Part shown: one piece after another, positions 1 through 5,834 of the stretch
Position numbering within the stretch: position 1 is the stretch's first letter
How the letters are laid out: each line of letters begins with the position of its first letter
Origin: Rhodocyclaceae bacterium UBA2250
GTDB lineage: Bacteria; Pseudomonadota; Gammaproteobacteria; Burkholderiales; Rhodocyclaceae
Length of the DNA stretch: 15,663 bases
Reading direction: 5' to 3'
Assembly: GCA_002347285.1 (NCBI GenBank)
Contig: DDXW01000024.1
Location: 7,652 to 23,314, forward strand
Program-made: the position numbers and the translations under genes
Notes under the pieces: generated by a model
Database searches by the model: none
Seen by the model: only the letters and a program-made list of their open reading frames with translations
What the model was told of the DNA's origin: nothing

Positions 1-206
<206 letters not shown>

Positions 207-300
207 CGGAGGCTGAAAAGTCGTCAAAGGCGACCTGCTAATATACGCGCCCTTCCCCCGTCAAAGACATGACCCCGTGCTTTCCCCCGTTCCCGATCCG

Positions 301-1464
301 ATGACCCCCGCCGAACGGCGCACGGGAGCCGTGCTGGCCGCCATCTTCGGCCTGCGCATGCTCGGGCTGTTCCTGGTGCTGCCGGTATTCTCGGTGCTGG
401 CGGGGCGGCTGCCGGGCGGCGAGGACGTGATGCTGGTCGGCATCGCGCTCGGCGCCTACGGCCTGACGCAGGCCTTCCTGCAGATTCCCTTCGGCCTGGC
501 CTCCGACCGCTGGGGCAGGAAGCCCGTCATTGTCTTCGGCCTGCTGCTGTTCGCCGCCGGCAGCTTCATCGCGGCGGCCGCCCCCGACATTTACTGGATG
601 ATCGCCGGCCGCGTGCTGCAGGGCGCCGGCGCGATCTCGGCGGCGGTCACCGCGCTCGCCGCCGACCTGACGCGCGAGCAGCACCGCACCAAGGTGATGG
701 CGATGATCGGCGCCTCGATCGGCCTGGTGTTCGCCCTCTCGCTGGTGATCGCGCCACCGCTGGCCGCCGCGCTCGGCCTCTCGGGTCTGTTCGCGCTGAT
801 CGGCATCCTCGCGCTCGGCGCCATCGTTCTTCTGTTCACCGCCGCCCCGCCAGCCCCGAGTATCGTGCAACAGCAGCGCGCGCCTTTCTCCGCCGTGCTG
901 TTCGACGGCCGGCTGGCGCGCCTCAACTTCGGCGTGCTCGCGCTGCACCTGATGCAGACGGCCCTGTGGGTCGTCCTGCCGCCGGCGCTGGTCACGGCCG
1001 GTCTCGGCACGGGCGAGCACTGGAAGATCTATCTGCCGGCCGTGCTGCTCTCCTTCGCGGTGATGGTGCCGGCGATCATCGCCGCCGAGCGCAAGGGCCG
1101 GATGCGCCCGGTGTATGCCGGCGCGGTCGCTCTGCTGGTCCTCGTGCAGGCCGGGCTGGCGCTGTCCGGCGGCGGACTGTGGGGCACCGGCCTCTGGCTG
1201 CTGCTGTTCTTCGTCGCCTTCAATATCCTCGAAGCCCTGCAGCCCTCGCTGATCTCGCGCCTCGCGCCGCCGGCATCCAAGGGAGCGGCCCTGGGCATCT
1301 ACAATACGACCCAGTCGGTCGGCCTGTTCCTCGGCGGTGCGCTGGGGGGCATGCTGCTCAAGCATTTTGGCGCGGCGGCGGTGCATGCCGTGTGCGCCGG
1401 TTTCGGCATCGTCTGGCTCATGCTGGCGGCCCGCATGCAGGCGCCGCAGGCGCGCACAACCTAG
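301..1464 (+). CDS. MFS transporter, 12 TM helices (YajR-like core without YAM domain)
   Basis: This is a hydrophobic protein of 387 residues from the ATG at 301. An in-frame GTG at 277 would add eight residues (MLSPVPDP). I prefer the ATG because the family-like region starts at MTPAERR; neither start has a clear Shine-Dalgarno. I count 12 hydrophobic segments. The MFS motif A is visible between helices 2 and 3 (GLASDRWGRKPV), and helix 4 has the motif B-like GRVLQGAGA. It is therefore an inner-membrane secondary transporter of the drug:proton antiporter type. The substrate is unknown. E. coli YajR, a plausible relative, has an extra C-terminal cytoplasmic YAM domain. Here the protein ends right after helix 12. 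The gene sits between uvrA and ssb, with its stop 10 bp before the ssb start, so cotranscription with ssb is likely. Confidence 0.9.
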   Translation: MTPAERRTGAVLAAIFGLRMLGLFLVLPVFSVLAGRLPGGEDVMLVGIALGAYGLTQAFLQIPFGLASDRWGRKPVIVFGLLLFAAGSFIAAAAPDIYWMIAGRVLQGAGAISAAVTALAADLTREQHRTKVMAMIGASIGLVFALSLVIAPPLAAALGLSGLFALIGILALGAIVLLFTAAPPAPSIVQQQRAPFSAVLFDGRLARLNFGVLALHLMQTALWVVLPPALVTAGLGTGEHWKIYLPAVLLSFAVMVPAIIAAERKGRMRPVYAGAVALLVLVQAGLALSGGGLWGTGLWLLLFFVAFNILEALQPSLISRLAPPASKGAALGIYNTTQSVGLFLGGALGGMLLKHFGAAAVHAVCAGFGIVWLMLAARMQAPQARTT

Positions 1465-1470
1465 GGAGGA
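1465..1470 (+). promoter_or_regulatory. Strong ribosome-binding site fixing the ssb start
   Basis: The sequence GGAGGA directly follows the MFS stop codon and lies 4 nt before the ATG at 1475. The ssb frame stays open upstream to 1337, so this site decides the start and rejects the 46-residue arginine-rich extension. Confidence 0.75.
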
Positions 1471-1474
1471 AAGC

Positions 1475-1939
1475 ATGGCATCGGTAAACAAGGTGATTCT
1501 GATCGGCAACCTGGGGCGCGACCCCGAGACGCGCTACATGCCGAACGGCGACCAGGTGACCAACGTCACCCTCGCCACGACGGAAACCTGGAAGGACAAG
1601 AGCTCCGGCGAGCAGAAGGAGGCGACCGAGTGGCACCGCGTGGTGTTCTTCCGCCGCCTCGCCGAGATCGCCGGCCAGTACCTGAAGAAGGGCTCGCAGG
1701 TCTATATCGAGGGCCGGCTGCGCACGCGCAAGTGGCAGGGCCAGGACGGCCAGGACCGCTACACCACCGAGATCCACGCCGACGAGATGAAGATGCTCGG
1801 CAAGCGCGAGGGCATGGGCGACGCCCCGCCGCGCGAAAGCGGCGGCCGTCCGGCCTCCCGTCCCGCGGCGCAGAGCAACGCGCCCGCCGGCGGCAATGGC
1901 GGCGGCTTCGGCGACGTCGAGGACGACATCCCGTTCTAA
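1475..1939 (+). CDS. ssb: Single-stranded DNA-binding protein SSB
   Basis: The 154-residue protein begins MASVNKVILIGNLGRDPETR, the classic SSB start. An OB-fold follows through about residue 108, including WHRVVFF and YIEGRLRTRKW. Then comes a short Gly/Ala/Pro/Ser-rich linker of about 35 residues and the acidic tip DVEDDIPF. The tip is the hallmark docking site for SSB partner proteins. SSB binds single-stranded DNA as a tetramer during replication, recombination and repair. It is slightly shorter than E. coli SSB (178 residues) because of the short linker. The start is fixed by a strong GGAGGA site. It lies just downstream of the MFS transporter and near uvrA, an arrangement familiar from other proteobacteria. 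Confidence 0.98.
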   Translation: MASVNKVILIGNLGRDPETRYMPNGDQVTNVTLATTETWKDKSSGEQKEATEWHRVVFFRRLAEIAGQYLKKGSQVYIEGRLRTRKWQGQDGQDRYTTEIHADEMKMLGKREGMGDAPPRESGGRPASRPAAQSNAPAGGNGGGFGDVEDDIPF

Positions 1940-1943
1940 ATGA

Positions 1944-2528
1944 AGAAGCCGCGCCCGCACCGCCGGCGGCGCGGGCGGCGGCTACGAGCGCTTCGGCGCC
2001 TTCTACAAGGACGTTCCGGCGCACATCGACCTGCTGATGCAGGCGCTCGCCGAGGCGCACGGCGGCACCGGCATCTTCCAGCAGGCCGGCGAGTTTCCCC
2101 GTCCGACCGCGGCGCAGGCCGACGACTTCCCGCTCTCGCCGGAGGCGGCGCGCTACTACAAATCCGGCCGGCCCTGGCTGCAGCGCTACCTGCCGTTCTG
2201 GGCGGCGACGCTGGTGGACCGCATGGTGGTGATGCTGATCCCGCTGTTCGCGGTGCTGATCCCGGTGCTCAAGATCGCGCCGGGCATCTACAACTGGCGC
2301 ATCAAGTCGCGCATCTACCGCCGCTACGGGGAGCTCAAGTTCATCGAGGCCGAGCTCGATGCCGACCCGGCGCGGATGTCGCGCGGCGAATGGCTCAAGC
2401 GCGTCGATGCGATCGAGCGCGATGTCAATCACCTGCCGATGCCTCTGGCATTCAGCGACATGATCTACACGCTGCGCAGCCACATCGCGCTGGTGCGCAG
2501 CGCCATCGAGAAGTCTACAGCCGCCTGA
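1944..2528 (+). pseudogene. 5'-truncated TAXI-family TRAP transporter solute-receptor remnant
   Basis: An open frame runs from just after an in-frame TGA at 1941 to the TGA at 2526. The first ATG is at 2037 (163 residues), with no Shine-Dalgarno. From about 2007 onward it resembles the C-terminal tail of membrane-anchored TAXI TRAP receptors. That tail holds the KD..PAHIDLLMQA helix, AGEFPRP, DFPLSPEAARYYKSG, WLQRYLPFWAATLVDR, one or two hydrophobic segments (VVMLIPLFAVLIPVL) and YNWRIKSRIYRRYGELK. The periplasmic binding domain, usually some 300 residues upstream, is missing, and ssb ends immediately before. The 3' end appears intact. I read this as the remnant of a decapitated gene, though a short membrane protein could still be made from 2037. 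It overlaps the end of convergent rfaE2 by 14 bp. Family assignment is from remembered motifs, not a search. Confidence 0.65.
1947..1983 (+). terminator. GC-rich hairpin just after ssb (possible terminator without U-tract)
   Basis: Seven bases after the ssb stop, AGCCGC (1947-1952) pairs with GCGGCT (1978-1983). GCGCCC-type bases at 1953-1958 pair with 1971-1976 across a single bulged G at 1977. This gives a stem of about 12 bp around a 12-nt GC-rich loop. No run of T follows on the plus strand, so it is not a standard intrinsic terminator for ssb. On the minus strand the stem is followed by TCTTCATTT, slightly closer to a terminator. It could instead be a chance product of GC-rich DNA at a deletion junction. 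Confidence 0.3.
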
Positions 2529-3021
2529 TCTTCTCGAGCAGCGCGGTGGTCGAGCGCTGGTGGATGAAGGGGATCGAGTGCACCTGGCCGCCCCAGCCGG
2601 CCACTTCGGCGGCACCGACGATTTTCTCCACCGGCCAGTCGCCGCCCTTGACGAGGATGTCCGGCCGGCAGTCGAGGATGCGCGCCAGCGGCGTGTCCTC
2701 GTCGAACCAGGTGACCAGCGAGACGCTTTCGAGCGCCGCGAGCACCGCCATCCGATCCTCCAGCGCATTCACCGGCCGCTCAGTTGCATTGGCGCCCTTG
2801 CCGAGCCGCCGCACCGAGGCGTCGCTGTTGGCGGCGACCACGAGACTCGCGCCGAGCGCACGCGCCTGCGCGAGATAGGTGGCGTGGCCGCGGTGCAGGA
2901 TGTCGAAGCAGCCGTTGGTGAACACCAGCGGCCGCGGCAGCGCCGCGACGCGCGCCGCCAGCGCCGCCGGTGCGCAGAGCTTCGCCTCGAAGCCCGGCAC
3001 GGGGTAGGCGGCGCCGCTCAC
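2515..3021 (-). CDS. rfaE2: D-glycero-beta-D-manno-heptose 1-phosphate adenylyltransferase
   Basis: This 168-residue protein is a stand-alone version of the C-terminal domain of E. coli HldE. It has the nucleotidyltransferase signature FTNGCFDILHRGH, in which HRGH is the HxGH ATP-binding motif, then NSDASVRRLGKG and LVKGGDW. The enzyme transfers AMP to heptose 1-phosphate to form ADP-heptose for the LPS inner core, in the cytoplasm. The GTG start at 3021 overlaps the stop of the BON lipoprotein gene (GTGA, 4 nt), so translation is probably coupled. The separate kinase (rfaE1/hldE1) that would make the 1,7-bisphosphate is not in this window. The 3' end overlaps the convergent TAXI remnant by 14 bp. 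The nearby gmhA-like isomerase belongs to the same pathway. Confidence 0.93.
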   Translation of the reverse strand: MSGAAYPVPGFEAKLCAPAALAARVAALPRPLVFTNGCFDILHRGHATYLAQARALGASLVVAANSDASVRRLGKGANATERPVNALEDRMAVLAALESVSLVTWFDEDTPLARILDCRPDILVKGGDWPVEKIVGAAEVAGWGGQVHSIPFIHQRSTTALLEKIRRL

Positions 3022-3632
3022 TGCGCGGGCGGGGCCGCGTCCTGCTTCGCCGGCGCCGCCGGGAGATCGGCGATGATCTCGAAGACGCGCACGACCTTCT
3101 GCACGCCGGCGGTGGTGCGCGCCACCTCGACCGCCGCCGTCGCCTCCTTCTGGGTCACCAGGCCCATCAGATAGACGACGCCGGCCTCGGTCACCACCTT
3201 GACGTGGTTGGCGGCGAACTGGTTGGCGTCGATGAAGCGCGCCTTGACCTTGGAGGTGATGTAGGAATCGTTGCTGCGGTCCGACAGGCTGCTCGGCGCG
3301 GCGACGCGCAGCTCGTTGCTGATCGCCTTGACGTGCGCGACGCCGGCGACGAGCCGCTCGACCTCGGCCTTGGCCGCCGCGTCCGGCGCCTCGCCGGTCA
3401 GCAGCACCGTGCGGTTGTAGCTGGTGACATTGACGTGCGTGTTGGTGCCGAACTTCTCCGAGATGCGGTTGCCGGAGCGGATCTCGATGCCCTCGTCGGT
3501 GACGATGGTCTCGGCCTGGCGCCGGTCGGCATAGACCAGCGCGCCGGCGCCGACGCCGACCGCGGCCGCGCCGAAGCAGCCGGACAGGACGGGAACGAGA
3601 GCGGCGAGCAGGAGCAGGGTGCGTTTGTTCAT
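3018..3632 (-). CDS. BON-domain outer-membrane lipoprotein (DolP/YraP-like)
   Basis: The 204-residue protein has a lipoprotein signal: MNKRTLLLLAALVPVLSGC, with lipobox LSGC and the lipidated Cys at 19. Two BON domains follow, roughly residues 50-110 (ending HVKAISNELRV) and 120-188 (ITSKVKARF..., ending VQKVVRVFEII), then an Ala/Pro-rich tail. Position +2 is Phe, not Asp, so outer-membrane sorting is expected. The best parallel is E. coli DolP (YraP), a dual-BON lipoprotein that supports outer-membrane integrity. As in E. coli, it follows the yraN and yraO (diaA) relatives. A GGAG site seven bases upstream (3640-3643, complement) supports the ATG at 3632. Its start overlaps the isomerase stop and its stop overlaps the rfaE2 start, each by 4 nt. 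Confidence 0.88.
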   Translation of the reverse strand: MNKRTLLLLAALVPVLSGCFGAAAVGVGAGALVYADRRQAETIVTDEGIEIRSGNRISEKFGTNTHVNVTSYNRTVLLTGEAPDAAAKAEVERLVAGVAHVKAISNELRVAAPSSLSDRSNDSYITSKVKARFIDANQFAANHVKVVTEAGVVYLMGLVTQKEATAAVEVARTTAGVQKVVRVFEIIADLPAAPAKQDAAPPAQ

Positions 3633-4222
3633 TGGGTTTCTCCGAGGATGAGTGCGTCGATGCCGTCGCACAGGCAATGGATCGTCAGCAGATGGACTTC
3701 CTGGATGCGCGCCGTGCGGTCGGCCGGAACGCAGAGGTGGATGTCGTCGGACCGCAGTGTCCGGGCGATGGTTCCGCCCCCCTTGCCGGTCAGCGCGACG
3801 ACGCGCACGCCGCGCACGTGGGCGGCCTCGATCGCGGCGATGACGTTGGGCGAATTGCCCGAGGTCGAGATCGCCAGCAGCACGTCGCCGGCGCGGCCGA
3901 GCCCGCTCACCTGCTTGGCGAACACCTGCTCGTAGGCGTAATCGTTGGCGATCGAGGTCAGCGTCGAGGTGTCGGTGGTCAGCGCGATCGCCGCGAGCGG
4001 CGGGCGCTCCTTCTCGAAGCGGTTGAGCAGCTCGGCAGCGAAGTGCTGCGAATCGGCGGCCGAGCCGCCGTTGCCGCAGGCCATCACCTTGCCGCCGGCC
4101 GCCAGACAGGCGGCCATCGCGCGGATCGCCGCCTCGATGGGAGCGGCCATGGCGGACAGCGCCGCGCGCTTGACGGCGCCGCTGTCGTCGAACTGGTCGT
4201 GGATGCGCTGAGCGAGACTCAT
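3629..4222 (-). CDS. gmhA: Phosphoheptose isomerase (GmhA-like SIS protein; DiaA family neighbour)
   Basis: This is a 197-residue single SIS-domain protein. It has the sugar-phosphate loop ACGNGGSAADSQHFAAEL at about residues 48-65 and LLAISTSGNSPNVI near 115-128. GmhA converts sedoheptulose 7-phosphate to D-glycero-D-manno-heptose 7-phosphate, the first step of ADP-heptose synthesis. The close paralogue DiaA regulates DnaA at the origin and holds this locus in E. coli. Here Glu64 and His182 (in RIQEVHLLTIH) align with catalytic Glu65 and His180 of E. coli GmhA as I recall them. DiaA has Ser and Asn there. I therefore favour an active isomerase, supported by rfaE2 two genes downstream. Overall sequence (NRFEKERP, CLCDGID) is nonetheless DiaA-like, so a DnaA-linked role cannot be excluded. 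Its ATGA overlap with the BON gene suggests coupling. Confidence 0.82.
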   Translation of the reverse strand: MSLAQRIHDQFDDSGAVKRAALSAMAAPIEAAIRAMAACLAAGGKVMACGNGGSAADSQHFAAELLNRFEKERPPLAAIALTTDTSTLTSIANDYAYEQVFAKQVSGLGRAGDVLLAISTSGNSPNVIAAIEAAHVRGVRVVALTGKGGGTIARTLRSDDIHLCVPADRTARIQEVHLLTIHCLCDGIDALILGETQ

Positions 4223-4274
4223 GATCCCGCGATTCTAGCCGAGGCCGCACCGCGCCCCGCCGCGGAAAAGACGG

Positions 4275-4640
4275 TCAAAGCAGGACGAATACCTCGATTC
4301 GGACGCGGCGCCAGGGATTCTGGTGCCGCACCAGCGCGGCGATGCGGCCGGCGACGCGCTCGCCGCGATCCAGCGCCGCCGCCACCGCCTCGTTCTCGGC
4401 GCGCGGCAGATAGCCGAGATGGACGCCGCGCCACTCGACGCGCACCGCGCGCGCATCGTGCGGGTTGTCCGGCTCGCGGATCAGGTCGAGCGCATCGCCG
4501 ACCTGCAGGCGCGCCCACAGGGCCTCGCCGGCGTGATACTGGAAGCCGGCGAGCGGCGAGCTCTGCACCAGCAGCTTGACGCTCTCGGCATGGACCGCGA
4601 GGCTCCAGGCCCACAGCAAGCTAATCAGCAGAAAACGCAT
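4275..4640 (-). CDS. Exported HIRAN-domain protein
   Basis: The 121-residue protein has a cleavable signal peptide (MRFLLISLLWAWSLAVHA, likely cut after residue 18). Most of the rest is one HIRAN domain, about residues 22-95. The key signature is REPDNPHDARAVRVEWRG at 55-72, followed by LGYLPRAENEAVAAALDRG. HIRAN domains in eukaryotic HLTF/RAD5 bind DNA 3' ends. Small exported bacterial HIRAN proteins exist, but I know of no established function for them. The ATG at 4640 lies inside the end of yraN (20-nt overlap) and has a GGAG about 10 nt upstream. The stop is 52 bp before the isomerase gene, so it is very likely part of the same transcript. E. coli has no such gene between yraN and diaA. 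Confidence 0.85.
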   Translation of the reverse strand: MRFLLISLLWAWSLAVHAESVKLLVQSSPLAGFQYHAGEALWARLQVGDALDLIREPDNPHDARAVRVEWRGVHLGYLPRAENEAVAAALDRGERVAGRIAALVRHQNPWRRVRIEVFVLL

Positions 4641-4980
4641 TCTTGACCCACTCCAGACGGTCGCCCTGGATCAATACGCAATCGAAGCGGCAGTCCGCCT
4701 CGCCATGACGCGCGAGCCAATGCCGCGCGGCGAGGACCAGGCGTTGCCGCTTCGTCGGCGTGATGCTCCAGGCCGCGCCGCCGAAACCGGCGCCGGCGCG
4801 CTTGCGCACCTCGACGAACACGGTCGCCGCGCCGTCGCGGCAGACGAGATCGATCTCGCCGCCCTTGACGCGGAAATTGCGCGCGACGACCTGCAGGCCC
4901 TGCGCGGCGAGGTGGCGCGCGGCGGCTTCCTCGCCGGCGTCGCCGATCTCTTTGGTGGTGTGGGGGATAATGCCGGCCAT
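4621..4980 (-). CDS. yraN: YraN family (UPF0102) nuclease-fold protein
   Basis: From the ATG at 4980 the product is 119 residues, the usual YraN length. The family core is clear: GDAGEEAAARHL, VVARNFRVKGGEIDLVCRDG and VFVEVRKR. It also has GFGGAAWSITPTKRQRL and DCRFDCVLI. Glu42, Asp44 and Glu57 correspond to the acidic residues of a PD-(D/E)xK-like fold, and EVR rather than EVK is normal for YraN. The biological role is poorly defined, possibly a Holliday-junction-resolvase-like or DNA-processing function. The frame is open to 5100, but GGGAG five bases before 4980 (minus strand) and family length argue for this start. It heads the minus-strand operon, and its ATG overlaps the rsmI ATG on the other strand. 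Confidence 0.93.
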   Translation of the reverse strand: MAGIIPHTTKEIGDAGEEAAARHLAAQGLQVVARNFRVKGGEIDLVCRDGAATVFVEVRKRAGAGFGGAAWSITPTKRQRLVLAARHWLARHGEADCRFDCVLIQGDRLEWVKNAFSAD

Positions 4981-5824
4981 GAACGCTCCCATGAAGGCGA
5001 CATTGTCCATCGTCGCCACCCCGATCGGCAACCTCGGCGACATCACGCTGCGCGCGCTCGACTGCCTGCGTGCCGCCGACGCGATCGCCTGCGAGGACAC
5101 GCGGCATGCGCGGCGCCTGCTCGACCATCATGGTATCCGCGGCCAGCTGCTGGCGCTGCACGAGCACAACGAGCAGGCGGCGGCGGAAAAACTGATCGGG
5201 CTGCTCGCCGCGGGGAAATCGGTGGCACTGATCTCGGATGCCGGCACGCCGGGCGTTTCCGATCCCGGCGCGCGCGCGGTCGCCGCCGTGCGTCGCGCCG
5301 GCTATCGCGTCACCCCGCTGCCCGGCCCGAACGCCGCGATCGCCGCGCTCTCGGCCGCCGGGCTCGACGACCCGCACTTCCACTTCGTCGGCTTCCTGCC
5401 CGCGAAACTCGGCGCTCGCAGGGCGGCGCTCGCCGCACTCAAAGGCATTTCGGCGACGCTGGTGTTCTACGAGGCGCCGCACCGCATAGAGGAAACCGTC
5501 GCGGATCTCGCCGCGCTGCTCGAGCCCGAACGCGAGATCGTCGTCGCGCGCGAGCTGACCAAGCTGTTCGAGCAGATCGAGCGCATGCCGCTGCCGGAGG
5601 CGCCGGCCTGGCTGGCGGCCGACGAGAACCGTCGGCGCGGCGAATTCGTGCTGCTGGTTTCCGCGCCGCCGCCCGCCGCGGGCATCGACGCGGAAAGCGA
5701 GCGGATTCTCGCGCTGCTGCTCGAGGAACTGCCGGTCAAGCAGGCGGCCAAGCTCGCCGCCGCGATCACCGGCCAGCCGAAGAACGCGCTCTACGAGCGG
5801 GCGCTGGAACTGAAGGACAGCTAA
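4979..5824 (+). CDS. rsmI: 16S rRNA (cytidine1402-2'-O)-methyltransferase RsmI
   Basis: The 281-residue protein carries the tetrapyrrole-methylase fold signatures of RsmI. These are LSIVATPIGNLGDITLRAL near the start, CEDTRHARRLL, ALISDAGTPGVSDPG, PLPGPNAAIAALSAAGL and FYEAPHRI. RsmI uses S-adenosylmethionine to methylate the ribose of C1402 in the ribosomal P-site region of 16S rRNA. The frame is open far upstream (from 4760), but homology begins at the ATG at 4979 or the one at 4991. I choose 4979; a GGGGGA run lies 11 nt before it. An ATG at 4970 is a less likely alternative. The gene is divergent from yraN with zero intergenic distance. In E. coli rsmI (yraL) is also close to yraN. Confidence 0.95.
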   Translation: MNAPMKATLSIVATPIGNLGDITLRALDCLRAADAIACEDTRHARRLLDHHGIRGQLLALHEHNEQAAAEKLIGLLAAGKSVALISDAGTPGVSDPGARAVAAVRRAGYRVTPLPGPNAAIAALSAAGLDDPHFHFVGFLPAKLGARRAALAALKGISATLVFYEAPHRIEETVADLAALLEPEREIVVARELTKLFEQIERMPLPEAPAWLAADENRRRGEFVLLVSAPPPAAGIDAESERILALLLEELPVKQAAKLAAAITGQPKNALYERALELKDS

Positions 5825-5834
5825 AATCCCGCCC

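Noticed and set aside
207..276. LexA (SOS) box or clear promoter for uvrA
   Set aside because: No CTGT-N8-ACAG match. The minus strand has TTGACG and TATATT but only 13 bp apart, too close for a normal promoter.
238..1509. Long antisense open frame opposite the MFS gene
   Set aside because: Its product is Arg/Gln/Glu-rich low-complexity sequence typical of the reverse strand of GC-rich coding DNA, while the plus strand encodes a clear 12-helix transporter.
1940..2878. Plus-strand frame starting ATGAAGAAG immediately after the ssb stop
   Set aside because: The translation is arginine-rich and out of frame with the TAXI-like tail, and it runs across the minus-strand rfaE2 gene.
4232..4237. 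-10 box (TAGAAT on the minus strand) for the gmhA-like gene
   Set aside because: No -35 at the expected distance, and it would give an almost leaderless transcript. Read-through from yraN is simpler.
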